Source: Prostheceraeus crozeri (Eukaryota > Platyhelminthes > Polycladida > Euryleptidae). Taken from it: DNA of 64,000 nucleotides. This document shows positions 9,978-20,598 of this stretch, piece by piece. The notes under the pieces were generated by a model. That model did no database searches and was not told the DNA's origin. It worked only from the letters and a program-made list of their open reading frames with translations. The stretch is taken from contig CAJQUW010014394.1 in assembly GCA_907163375.1 (NCBI GenBank), forward strand, positions 186,001 through 250,000. The letters are read 5' to 3'. Position 1 is the first letter of the stretch. Every line of letters starts with the position of its first letter. A program made the translations under genes and the position numbers.

Positions 9978-12900
9978 ATGAATGGTGAAATGTCTCTCGG
10001 ATTAACGTCTAGGATTGATGAATTAATCAAGAAACAAATTGCTGAGGTTGATGCACAAATTAGACGTAGTAAAAATAGTAAACGCATTAAAAAACAGAAA
10101 CGTAGTATCAAACGTAGTATTAAAAAACAGAAGCGTGGAACAAAAGAAATATTATAAACTCCTATTACTGATTTTTTTTGATAATAGAATTAAGTGGTTA
10201 ATTAATAGAATTAACCTGGTGATGATTTATTCAATTTATTTAATCCAAATGAAATTGAATATGAAAATGAATTTTTTACTAATATATTAAATGATATGCG
10301 AAAACTTTTAGCAAATGGTAAAATTATTAATTTTCTTGGAAAAGTTATTAAAGATCAGGAAAATATAATTCAAAATTTTTACGTTACCTTCTATTATAAA
10401 AAATCATTTGAAACATGGTTTTCCAATCTGGATGAGAAATCAGATAGTCATGAATGGATTTTTACAGGTATTATTAAATATGAAGATTTTGGAATGAAGC
10501 TAGTACAAAGATCATATAGAGTTGCAGGTATTAATATGAAATATAGAATCAAAGAATATTTCGGCGAATACTGTTATATTCCTTCTGAAGATTTTTGTTT
10601 TATTAAATGTTATAATGTTTTACGAGGTTTTAATGAAGAACAAGGAGAAATGATGAAATAAATGTTTAATAATTTTTTATATAAAGAGAAAGCCACATCT
10701 AGAACAGGAATAATGTCAAACTGCAAATTTTCTCAGTTCAATAATTTTTTTTGGAGAAAGTGTTCAGTATTACAGTCCTTCGAATCGTCATTTAAATCCT
10801 AGAGGAATTGAAACGTTTCATAATTATGTTAATTACAATTATTTTCACGAAGGTTCAACAATTGGACACTATGTTTTAATTAATAAATCTCATAAATTAA
10901 AAGCTATTAGAGAAATTGAAAATAATTTCAAACCAATATATAAAACTGTTACTGATGAAAATCTAGCAACGCGTCCATATGAAATCATAATAAAGAAAGA
11001 AATTGACAATAGTTCAACATATATTTGGGATCTCGAAACTTTTCTTGATCCTAACTGTTCAACAGCTCATCCTATTCCTTATGCTGTAGGGGCTATTAAT
11101 TTCAATAAATTTATATGTTGCTTACCGAAACAAAGATTGAAAGAATTAGAAACACGTTTGTTCAGTGATATGATTAAAATTAAACGATCAAAAGATGAAG
11201 ATGAAATTAAAAAACTTAAAAAACAGATTAATGAGTATAATAATTTAACTGAATTAGAATTTAATAAACTTCAAAATTGTGTGAAAATATTTACGACAAC
11301 TGAGGATGATGAATGTTCGATCGGGGGAAACCCAGAGGACGTATGTCCGATCCATCAATTTTTTAAAACTCTTGGAAAATTTAATTATTCTAGAGTAACT
11401 TTAATAGCTCACAATTCATCAGGTTTTGATTCCTATTTTCCGATAAAAGCTAATTTTAAATTATCTAAACCGCCTCTTAAAACTTCAAGAGGAATATTGA
11501 CTGCTTCATTACAAAATCCTTATACAACTGAATGTGTTAGTAGATATATTCAAAAATCTCTTAGATTAAAATAATAATAACAAAAAAAATCATCACCTCG
11601 AGGTAAATTAGCACTTCAAACTATTATAATGAAATGTAGCTATCAACATGCGAAAACAAGTCTTTCTAAATGGTGTGAGAATTTTAAAATTTCTACCAAT
11701 GTGTGTAAATCAAATTATGAAATTGGAGACATACACATGAAAATTATAAGGAAAGAGAAAATGAATGGAGACCATATTTAGTTAACGATATTCTTTCTTT
11801 AGCTTTTTGTATCTACAAATATATTAATGTTATGCGAGATTTAGTTGGTGAAGACATAACTACTAATTTAACATCCTCCGCTTTATCATTTAACGGTTGG
11901 ATGAAAAGCGTACAAAATGACAATATAAATATTCATTCTCATATAGATTTATGGGCTAGAAATTACATTAAAAAATCTGTTAAAGGTGGGAGAGTTTCAG
12001 TAAATATAAGAAAATACATATCGACATTTTGTGACATCTTGTTACCAATATTAAAACAATATCTACCTGGAAATAATTTAATAGATTTAATGAAACAGTG
12101 TCGACATTTAGGAGATAAAACTGAAATTTGTAAGAAAATTTCAAATCAACTACTTGAACAAAAAAATCAATTTCTAATGGCTTTTGATGCAACATCTTTA
12201 TATCCATCAGCTATGTATGATGAAAATTCAGAATACCCTAAATCTGAATCAGCTAGAAAATTTCGTCAAGAAGAAGAACGAGAAATAGTATATAAATTTA
12301 ATGCTCAAACATTCAGACCCAAAACTGGAATATTTACAGTTGTGTTTCAATATCCGAATGATATGTTTTTCCAACCAGTTCCTATAAAAGATAAAGTTAA
12401 AAATCAAAATAATAATTCTCATGTAAAAGTAATCAGGTTTAGAAATGGTATATGTTAAGATGTATTAACTTCTGTAGACATACAAGAAATTGTTGGATGT
12501 GGTGGAAAAATCTTACATATTAATGATGGCATAATTTATGAATTAAATTATCAAGTTTCACCATTTCGAAAATATATTGAAAAACATTTTAATTTGAGAA
12601 AAATATATAAAACAGAAGGAAATACTGTAGGTGATGAGTTAATTAAACTATTAATGAATTCATTATATGGCAAAACCGTACAAAAAGACATAACCACCAA
12701 GTATCATTTATGGAATGAAAGTACACTGAAAAAAAATTTTACACAAGAATTAAAAGATTATGAAAAATTAAATGATGAACAATATTTAGCGAAAGTAGAA
12801 ATGGAAGATGATGAATTTCTTAAAGCTAATATTGTAAAAGATGGGAAGACGTCATTCATGCGATCACACTTAGGTTCTTTTATTCTTTCTCACTCTAGAA

Positions 12901-14483
12901 GAGTCATGAATAACTTTATTTTAGAAATTAATGGTTTCAACGAAAAATCGATTCAGTATACAGATTCAGTAACAGCTGACACGCCTGTAATATTGAGAAA
13001 GAATAATTCATTATTTATTTCTAGAATAGATGGTGTTGTAAACAACTATGAAATTAATCCGTTTGAAATTAATCAAGATATGAAAGAAATTTCACTAGTT
13101 GATAATTGAAATTTATACTCATAATGGATGGAGTAAAGTAAAAAAAGTTATTAGACATTTTACAAATAAAAGTATTTATAGAATAAGAACAAAAATAGGA
13201 ATAGTAGATGTTACTGAAGATCATTCATTGTTAGATGAAACAGGTAATGAAATAAAGCCACAAGAATTAAATAAAGGAACAAATTTACTACATAATAAAT
13301 TATTTTTACACGACAATACAATCATACTAGAACAAATTTTAAGTGATATTTATGTTAATGAACCTAATTTAACATGTAAGCAAGCATTTATAGAAGGGTT
13401 CGTCTTAGGAGATAGTTCTGCTGGAATCTATAATAGTAAATCAGGAGTCAAATATTGTTGTACTTTAATAACCAAAACCTTAACCTCTTAATTAAATTAA
13501 AAACATATATTAATGAAGTTTATTAAAATGATTGTAAAATATATAATACAATGAGATCATCTAGTGTATGCAAACTTAATTTTCAAAATCCAAAACAACG
13601 TGCTATATACTTTAGTGAAAATTATTATAATCAGTTTAAAGAAAAACGTGTTCCTTATTATATTCTAAATGCTGAATATAATATTAGATATTGGTTCTTT
13701 GTTGGATTTTATGCAGCTGATGGAGACAAGAAATTCTTTATGCGTTTTACACAGAAAAATAAAGAAACCTTTAGTGGTTTATACAATTTGGCTTCATCTC
13801 TAGGTATTAATCTAGTAGTAGAGGAAAGACAAGATAAACCATTATGTTTTAATGCGTATCAAGTTAAAAATGATATTTCCAAAGATGTTACCACTGTAAG
13901 ATATTTAAATAATAAACCACAATATGTTTATGATATTGAAACAGAAGATGGTGCATTTAATTGTGGTTTTCCATTAATTGTAAAAAACACTGATTCAATA
14001 TACATTTCTAATGAACTCTTCAATAAATTAAATGCTGCTGGATATGTTGGGGGAGAATTGTGTCAAGGAAAAAATGATTATGGAAATGGTGGAATTATTT
14101 TTGCAATGTTTATTGCCAATAAAATAAAAATATTTTATTACTGTAGATGAGGAAGGAAGACTTAGTGAAAAGAAAACATTTCAAGGATATTCACAAAATA
14201 AAGTAAAAGTAGAAGATTTTCTAAAAATATATGCGGGTAAAACATTATCGACTACAGTTAATAAACCATGGAAAAGATCTTTAGAAACTGAAATTAGTAT
14301 TCTTGATAAAAATAATAACACTGAAGAAAAAAATTTTCTGGTCAAATAAATATTCTTAAACGTCAAGCACCTGATGAAAATGAAATTATGTTACCTTATA
14401 ACGGAGAAGATATTCAAGCTGAAATATTTCAAACAATCTTCGCTGAGATTAATTTATGTGATGATGATGATGATGATACATGA
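9978..14483 (+). pseudogene. polB: Protein-primed family B DNA polymerase (pPolB), decayed, intein-bearing
   Basis: A gene of about 1500 codons in several frames. The start at 9978 gives a Lys/Arg-rich N-terminus. Exonuclease motif I reads YIWDLETFLD (11020-11050) and exo II IAHNSSGFDSYF (about 11408-11443). Motif A reads FDATSLYPSAMY (about 12181), motif B LLMNSLYGKTV (about 12646). Motif C is YTD before 12966 and TDSIYIS after 13988; a 1.02-kb intein separates the halves. A C-terminal LKRQAPDENE segment precedes an Asp run and TGA at 14481-14483. Frameshifts near 10155, 10220, 10735, 11745, 14130 and 14335, and TAA codons at 10659, 11572-11580 and 12456, inactivate it. It would copy the element by protein priming. 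Confidence 0.9.
12966..13988 (+). other. LAGLIDADG intein inserted in PolB motif C (decayed)
   Basis: The polymerase reads YTD, then 1023 bases, then TDSIYIS. The insert starts SVTADTPVIL (block A, Ser1) and has VDVTEDHSLL (block B, T-x-x-H). Two dodecapeptides follow, GFVLGDSSAGIYN and VGFYAADGDKKFF (LAGLIDADG endonuclease). The end is VYDIETEDGAFNCG (block F) and LIVKN before Thr+1 (block G, terminal Asn; penultimate Lys instead of the common His). The layout matches inteins at the YxD/TDS site of PolB in giant viruses and archaea. Frameshifts near 13100 and 13475 and a TAA at 13524-13526 disable it. Splicing residues are inferred from position. Confidence 0.9.
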
Positions 14484-14580
14484 GAATAATAATATTTTAT
14501 TTTATGACTAAAAATTAATTTCTATCTAACAAATGACATCTAAAAGATTATATCTAAAAAACTTATATCTAAAAATATAA

Positions 14581-14895
14581 TTAATTAAATATAGCACTCA
14601 CACCGTTCATTATTGGTTTTTTATCTTCAATTGTTTGTTTTGCTTCAGCCAATGTAGATTTGGCATCAGATATTATTGGTGTTGCTTTTTCAAGGCATTT
14701 CTTTCATCATCAATTCCAGATTTTAAACATATTTTGGTTTATTACTTGTTAATCTATTAGGTATTGCTATACCAAATGCTGTAATTGTTGAATATTTGAC
14801 GTAGGTCGAATTTCTTGAGCAGGTTGAATTTCTTGAACAGGTTGCATATTTTGTTGAGATTGTTCTATAAGTTGACCACATAGTGTATATTTCAT
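14581..14895 (-). pseudogene. Small minus-strand Polinton 1 ORF, Gln/Pro-rich
   Basis: The minus strand reads from a Met near 14893-14895 (MKYTLCGQLIEQSQQN), then a PVQEIQPAQEIRP repeat-like stretch. Frameshifts occur near 14770 and 14690. It resumes with DAKSTLAEAKQTIEDKKPIM and a TAA at 14581-14583. No family recognised. It lies between the convergent end of PolB and the divergent fibre gene. It could be a genuine small gene or chance, and I am not sure. Confidence 0.3.
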
Positions 14896-15056
14896 ATGTG
14901 AATGAATATAAGAACGCTTGATTTGTAAAACGCATATTACAAACTTGAAAACTTGAAAACTTTTGAAACTTGAAATTTGACTCATTACCATTTTTGTTTT
15001 TTCATTTTTATGACAGAAAAATTTATTTTCATTTTTATTTCTTTTATTGTTAAAAA

Positions 15057-15931
15057 ATGATGTTACCAAATGTTGGTGGAAGTGCATATATCCCGAATAA
15101 TCGTGAATCAGAAATAGAAATAGAAAATTATATCATGAAGACTGGAGACGTTTTATCTGGTCCATTGCATCTTTCTATTCTTCCGCAACAAAATACAGAG
15201 TTAACGAATAAACAATATGTTGATACACAAATAGATGACTCAAAAGAAAAATATATAAACGATGTTTTGGTTCCACTGATGAAGGAATTAAAAATGCTTA
15301 AACTTAATGACAAATCATTAAACGGAAAATTATTAAAACTTGATAAAAAGGATAGAGAGCTAGAGGTAAATATAGCAAAACTTTTTAAATAAATTTCAGA
15401 ACAATCAAAAATTTTAATATTACTTTCTATAAAGTTAAAGTCTGTAATAATTAAAAATAAACATCAGATACAACCATTAAAAGAACAATTAGAAAATGAA
15501 TTAGAAAAACTTCCTAAAAATTTTTTTAAAATTTAAATAAGTTACAAGCTACATTCCAAAAAAGTGTTGATGAATTGAGTTCTTAAATTACTCAGCAAAA
15601 GAAAAAGATGAATAGAATAATAAATGAAGTAAACATACTCAATCAAAAAGTTGATAAAATGAAAACTCTTAAAATCAATTTAGAAAATGAATTAAGGAAA
15701 AATTATAAAAAAAATAAAGAACAATTAGATGCTTTTAAAAATCAGTTGGATGTTCTTAAAGTTCAACTGAATGCTCTTAAAACGGCGTTGAAGATGAATC
15801 AGCAGAAAATGCAAGTTAATAGAAAAGAAATTAAAAAACATCACACGCTGCTTGACGCAATAGATAAATTGCAACAGAAAATTAAAAAAGTAATCACGCG
15901 GTTGTTGTCCATTCACACACGTAAATCTTAA
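15057..15931 (+). pseudogene. Fibre-like protein: phage-tail-fibre-type motif plus long coiled coil
   Basis: It starts at 15057 or 15060 after TTGTTAAAAAATG. Residues about 27-60 read MKTGDVLSGPLHLS then ELTNKQYVDTQI. This is the repeat motif of many phage tail fibres and virus attachment fibres (GD.LSG.L.L...P.......A..KYVD). The rest is a long heptad region full of Lys/Leu/Glu (for example LDVLKVQLNALKTALKMNQQ), consistent with a trimeric coiled-coil shaft. Stops or frame changes occur at about 15390, 15533 and 15583. It ends TAA at 15929-15931. A GC-rich hairpin lies immediately downstream. Cell attachment is inferred. Confidence 0.55.
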
Positions 15932-16010
15932 TCGACGAAGTCTTGGGTTTTAACCTATAGAACCTTGTTCAGAGGCCTCAGCCGATTGGACCAAAGGTCC
16001 TCAGGTTACT
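15929..16010 (+). repeat. Left arm of a distant inverted repeat; GGACC/GGTCC hairpin at gene 3' end
   Basis: It starts ATCGACGAAGTCTTGGG right at the fibre stop codon and includes GCCGATTGGACCAAAGGTCC and then TCAGGTTA. Its reverse complement recurs at 18019-18075. Each copy contains the self-complementary GGACCAAAGGTCC (5-bp stem, 3-nt loop). A partial copy follows the pX-like gene at 18638-18665. The three sit at gene 3' ends, so they may act as 3'-end or termination hairpins. Confidence 0.75.
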
Positions 16011-16064
16011 AACCAATCATAAACGTAAATATTTTTTCCCAAAAGTCAAATTTAATCCTTAAAA

Positions 16065-16580
16065 ATGCCTATAATTTATAAACACAATCCTAAACATTTT
16101 GCTTCAAATAAAAGAATTGCCCATGAACCATCTATGAAATCTGTTTACCATTATAACAATGTAGAAACTATTCAAAAAGAAGGAGATATTGTAAACCGCG
16201 GAGCTTGAATATTTTCTGGTATCAGTGATAATATAGGAAGTATCGTTAGTGTTATTAAAAATAAATAAATTAAATAATAAAATAATAAATGAATAATAAA
16301 TAATAAATAAAAAAATAATAAAGATTTGATTACATCTGCTGCAAAAGAAGCAGCTGCTATAGGTAGTACAGCTAGTGCAATATCAAATGCTGTTAAGTCT
16401 GAAAACGAATTAAAACAACTAGAAACCATTCGTAAACTTAAGAATGATTCTGAAGAACTAAAAAAATTTGAAAAACTCTCAGAGGAAACAAAAAACAAAA
16501 TTGCTAACATAGCAGCTGATAGTAAACAGGAGAAGAAATCAATTGAAGAAATAAGTGGTAATGGTTTAGCAAAATTCTAA
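16065..16580 (+). pseudogene. Small structural protein candidate, Ala-rich helix, interrupted
   Basis: The start at 16065 follows CCTTAAAAATG (MPIIYKHNPKHF). A TGA occurs at 16206-16208. The frame then meets an AATAAATAAAT low-complexity stretch (16258-16322) and resumes as LITSAAKEAAAIGSTASAIS, an amphipathic Ala-rich helix. A charged helical C-terminus ends TAA at 16578-16580. The size, the Ala-rich helix and the position directly before the MCP gene fit a minor capsid or pVI-like membrane-active protein, but I see no diagnostic motif. Confidence 0.35.
16258..16322 (+). repeat. AATAAATAAAT low-complexity insertion
   Basis: About 65 bases built from AATA and AATAAT units interrupt the surrounding ORF. 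It is probably replication slippage in decayed DNA. Confidence 0.8.
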
Positions 16581-16681
16581 AATATATTCGAAAAGGAAAC
16601 CTAAGAAAATATTTTTTCTGTGTGTGAGAAATTTTTTTTGTGTGTGAGAAAAACAAAAAAGTCAAATTATTTCTTATAAAA

Positions 16682-18021
16682 ATGTCTTCTCTCATCGAAA
16701 ATAAATTTAGATTAGACGATCCTCCGTTCGTCAGTTACAATCAAAAAAAGAATGACTATACATTTATAAGAATTGCCATGAATCCCGGATCTTCTGGTAG
16801 AGTAAATACTGGAGGATATTTAATCTTTGAAGTTGATAATCAACAAAGTTATATATATTTACCTGATTCCTTTTTACACTGTGAATATTCTTTATATAGT
16901 GATGCCAATTTTACAACACCATTACCAGATACCGATCATATTGCATTAGAGAATAATTTCTTTCCAAGATTATTTACACAAATGCGTTTAGATGTTGCAA
17001 CTCAAAATATAGAAACAATAAGTGATTCTACAGGTGTAATTGAAACAATGCTTAGATTTGTAGCAATTGGTGAAAATAAGAAAAAGCATGAAATCGAAGG
17101 ATGGTTTCCTGATACTAATGATGGTATAATTGTTGATGATTTAACTCATGCTGGAACAGATGCAGCAGGAATTGCGAAAGATGTAGAAAATATTGCAAGT
17201 CATCTAAATAAAACAAACAATAGTGCATATAAAGAAAGACGTGAATTTAACAAGAAAAGTAAACAGACAGTTAATTGGTCATTGTCTCCAATATTCGGAT
17301 ATTTAGATTATGGCAAAATATCATGTCAATTAAAATTTAAATTAATAATTCATCGCACAGCAAATAATGAATTAATCTTTTATGGTAAGACTGGAAAAAA
17401 GCATATTTAAAAATTGATAGACTTGAATGGTGGATAAAATATATTACTCCTAGTTTAGAGGTTGAATTAACTATTGCAAAAAGATTTAATACTAACAAAA
17501 CAATTTAAGTTAATTTTCTAAAGCGTACTGCTAGTTCTGTAACTTTTTCTGAACAAAGATTTGACTGGCATTTTACTAGAACTTTGAATACTCCAAGATA
17601 TTTATTACTAACTTTTCAAAAAAATGATTCTTCAAGTTTTCATAAGAGCAACAATCTTTTTCATATTAATATAATTCGAAGTTTACAAGTTGCTTTAAAT
17701 CAAACCCGTTATCCAATTGATCCATTGAGATTCGATGATACCAATAATCAATTTATGGAAGGATATGATGCTTATAGAAATCTTTGTATAGAATTTGGAG
17801 TTGAAACACAATTAACTCCTGGAGATTGGAGACAGTTAAATCCTGTTTTCTGTTTCGATTTAAGTGCACAATCTGAAGACATTATCAAGACTGGTTGTGA
17901 TGTAGCAATTAATATTGAAAAGAAAGATTCCACAGCTTCATTGATGGCTTATGGTTTATTGCTAGAAGATGTAAAATATTCTATTGAAATTCTTAATGGA
18001 AGGATGGTTGGGTCTGGTTAA
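16682..18021 (+). pseudogene. Polinton 1 major capsid protein (double jelly-roll), decayed
   Basis: It starts at 16682 (MSSLIENKF) after CTTATAAAAATG. It has the family's first jelly-roll region with YIYLPDSFLHCEY and the marker ENNFFPRLFTQMRL. That marker corresponds to the 'NN...LFS....' segment shared by Polinton and virophage MCPs. A frameshift near 17400 and a TAA at 17506-17508 break it. The second jelly roll reads from about 17509 on, including NQFMEGYDAYRNL and ending EILNGRMVGSG, with TAA at 18019-18021. Total of about 445 codons is normal for the family. It forms the capsid hexons. Confidence 0.8.
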
Positions 18022-18075
18022 TAACCTGAGGACCTTTGGTCCGATCGGCTAAAGCCCAAGACTTCGTCGATAAGT
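18019..18075 (-). repeat. Right arm of inverted repeat; hairpin at MCP 3' end
   Basis: It begins at the MCP stop codon with TAATAACCTGAGGACCTTTGGTCC and ends CCCAAGACTTCGTCGAT. It is the reverse complement of the 15929-16010 copy, with one small internal difference. The two copies bracket the minor protein and MCP genes. Confidence 0.75.
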
Positions 18076-18160
18076 TAATTAAAATTTTTGGTAACTTAAA
18101 ATTTGCTCTTAACTTAAATTTTTTTCGTAACAAGAACAGATTAAATTTTTTTTATTAAAA

Positions 18161-18640
18161 ATGTCTTAAGCTAAAAGTAATAATAAAACTGTTTAATTAA
18201 AAATTCGTAACATTGTTGACAAAAATACACCTAGAACTATTACGATTAACAAGAAAGAAATATTACATAAGTAAACCAATGATGGAGAATATAAATTGCA
18301 AGAAGAAAAGAATGGTGGAATTCTCCCATTAATTCCTCTAATAATAGGAGGTATAGCAGCTGCAGGAAGTGTTGCAGGTGGAACAGCTGCTATTGTCCAA
18401 GCAGTATATAAAAATAAATCAGAGAAGGTAGCATTAGAAGAACAAAAACGTTATAAAAGAGAGTAGGAGAAAGTTGCTAGGGGTGAAGGAATAGTAGATA
18501 ATTTTATTAGTAAATTAAATTCAGTTGATGAAGGAAAACGAGTTCTCAAAAACATTCTACATAATGTTGATGATTTAATAGAAATAAAAGAAACTAAAGA
18601 TGGTTCTCGAATATATCTAAGTCCTAGTATGATTAGGTAA
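18161..18640 (+). pseudogene. pX/pVI-like core or membrane-active virion protein
   Basis: 160 codons from ATG 18161 (context TATTAAAAATG) to TAA at 18638-18640, in one frame but with internal TAA, TAA, TAA and TAG. The diagnostic stretch is GGILPLIPLIIGGIAAAGS (Gly-Gly-hydrophobic-Leu-Pro followed by a hydrophobic helix). This is shared with adenovirus pX-type and Polinton core proteins; the corresponding gene in Polinton 2 is at 56444-56728. The C-terminal half is charged. The family compacts DNA or disrupts membranes during entry. Confidence 0.55.
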
Positions 18641-18728
18641 TAACCTCATGACCTTTGGTCGGATTCGTTCACAAACATTTGTGATAAATATATTGTTATA
18701 ATGTTATAAATATTTTTTTATCTTTAAA

Positions 18729-20072
18729 ATGGATTCTACAAATTCTGCAAGTTCTACCAATTCTGCATTTTTCTACAAATTCCGAAAATTTAATTAAATT
18801 AAAAATTTCTAATTTAGATTTATTGAATTATCTCTTAAAACTACATTCTGGCCATCGGCTGCACACCGGTTGGCTGCACAGCGGTCGGCTGCACACCGGA
18901 GGTGACATACAAAAAACATTAGAAAACTTTCCTGGATTTATTTGGAGTAAATATTCAAAAGAAAGACATCTTCCTGGTCATTCATATACTGGTCCAAGAA
19001 CTCGATTAGATATAAGACTAGATGAGAATGATAATACAAAACCAGGTGAAGAACCAATAAACAGAGTTGATGCAGCAGCTTACAGACACGATCTAGCTCA
19101 TCGAAATCATGACCTAAAATCTCGTCATGTAGCTAATAGGAAAATGATAGAAGAATTAGATAATATTCAAAATCCTACATTCACAGAAAGAATTGAAAGA
19201 ATGTTTGTTAAGAAAGCTTTACAAGCTAAATTATTGTTCGGTCACGGTTTAGACAAAACTCATAAGTCTGAAACCTACGCGTCTGAAATTCATAAAGAAT
19301 ATAGAAAGCCGAAATATCTATTGAAAGTAAAAGTGTCTAATAGAGATGATATTTGGAGTGCTGATCTGATTCATATGCCGAATGAAAGAGACTACAAATA
19401 CGCATTGACCGTTAGAGATTTGTATACTAGATACGCTTGGGTGAAGCCATTAAAGAATAAAACTGGTTTATCAGTTAAAAGTGCGTTTGAAGAAATATTC
19501 AAGGAAAGTAATCGAAAGCCAAAGAAATTGTTTGTTGATAAAGGATCTGAGTTTTATAACAGAAATGTTGAGCCATTATTTGAAACTGTTTATTCCACTG
19601 AAAATGCTGGAAAAGCTGTAGTAATAGAAAGGTTTAATAGATCAATAAAAAGTAAATTACTTCAGAAATTTACAGAACAGGTAATCAGAAATGGTTAGAA
19701 ATATTACCAGGAATTGTAGAAGAGTATAACAATAAGATTCATTCAAGTATTGAAGAAACTCCAAAGAATGCTTCTAACGATCCAGATTTGATAAGAAAGA
19801 AGATATTTGAAAATAATTATGAGAATGAAAGTAATGCTAATTTCCAAAAGCGTAAATCGAAATTTAAAATTGGTGATAGGGTACGAACATTTAAGTATAA
19901 GAATAAATTTGAAAAAGGTTTTGCTGGTTATTAGACTAAAGAAATATTTGAAGTTTGTAAAATAAATCAAAATGATCCGATAACTTATGAAATTAAAGAT
20001 CTAGATATTAGGAAATCACAGGTAGATTCTATGAAAATGAACTACAAAAAACTGAGCTCTAGCTTCGCTTGA
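18729..20072 (+). pseudogene. Phospholipase A2-like domain fused to retroviral-type integrase
   Basis: The start at 18729 (CTTTAAAATGG) is followed by a frameshift near 18770. Residues about 40-110 read HLPGHSYTGPRTRLD, then EEPINRVDAAAYRHDLAHRNH. This is the Ca-loop and His-Asp signature of the parvovirus-VP1-type PLA2 domain. From about residue 155 the integrase follows: IWSADLIHM (first Asp), LFVDKGSEFYN (second Asp), VIERFNRSIKSK (Glu). A frameshift near 19680 and a TAG at 19933-19935, at a position where the family has Trp (GY-stop-TKEIF), inactivate it. It ends TGA 20070-20072. PLA2 would breach membranes, and integrase would insert element DNA. Confidence 0.75.
18848..18900 (+). repeat. 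GC-rich 16-bp tandem repeat inside the PLA2-integrase ORF
   Basis: There are three imperfect tandem copies of a unit like CGGCTGCACACCGGTT. They encode Gly-His-Arg-Leu-His-Thr-type repeats. It stands out sharply from the surrounding DNA of about 70-75% AT, as if recently acquired or expanded. Confidence 0.8.
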
Positions 20073-20134
20073 ACTTTAATTACAAGTATCCTTTAGCTAG
20101 CCATTGGAACTAACGTTTCGGGAATGAAGTTCCC

Positions 20135-20598
20135 TTATTTAATTCCCTTATTCCATTCTAACATATTATCAAGAAATTGTACTCCTTCATGTAATTAGTA
20201 TAAAACGTGAAGACATAACTGACCGCATTAAGTTGTTCCTGGTTTTTGAATTTGAAAAGTATTGCATGTTCCATTTCCAAGTAATTCTTTTACTTCTTTT
20301 GTAGGGGGAAGTCCGTATGAATCAAAATAAAAATTCTGTTGATGATTTTTGACGCCTGCAGACCAATGAATGGCTTTTTGTTCTGATGTGTAGAGATTTG
20401 TTATGATGTTCAAACGAATCGGTTTATTTTAATCAACTGCAATTCACTTCTCATCAATACGTGAAAATTCTTTATTCCTAATCGATTAGCGATTTTCTTT
20501 AGATCGAAATTCGTTGTTGTTTGTTTGCCGTATAATTTTAAGAACTCAATCAGTCCAAAAGTTCTGGGAGGTAACTCAGTCAGATTTTCACCATTCAT
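20135..20598 (-). pseudogene. Polinton 1 maturation protease (Ulp1/adenain-like cysteine protease)
   Basis: The minus-strand start at 20598 (MNGENLTELPPRTFG) follows CATTTAAAATG. The catalytic His is in KAIHWSAG, Asp in FYFDSYGLPP, a Gln-containing FQIQKPG precedes the nucleophile, and Cys is in CGQLCLHVL. A frameshift near 20412 and TAA codons at 20226-20228 and near 20186 interrupt it. End TAA at 20135-20137. The order His-Asp-Gln-Cys matches the adenovirus-type maturation protease that cleaves virion precursors. It converges on the integrase gene. Confidence 0.75.

Noticed and set aside
7394-20598. In-frame stops in Polinton 1 are almost all TAA or TAG at positions where Gln would fit, as in a ciliate-type genetic code.
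   Set aside because: The integrase has TAG at a Trp position (19933-19935), one gene has an internal TGA, TAA and TAG also end genes, and frameshifts are common. AT-rich decay explains the bias. A codon-position test against intact relatives would decide.
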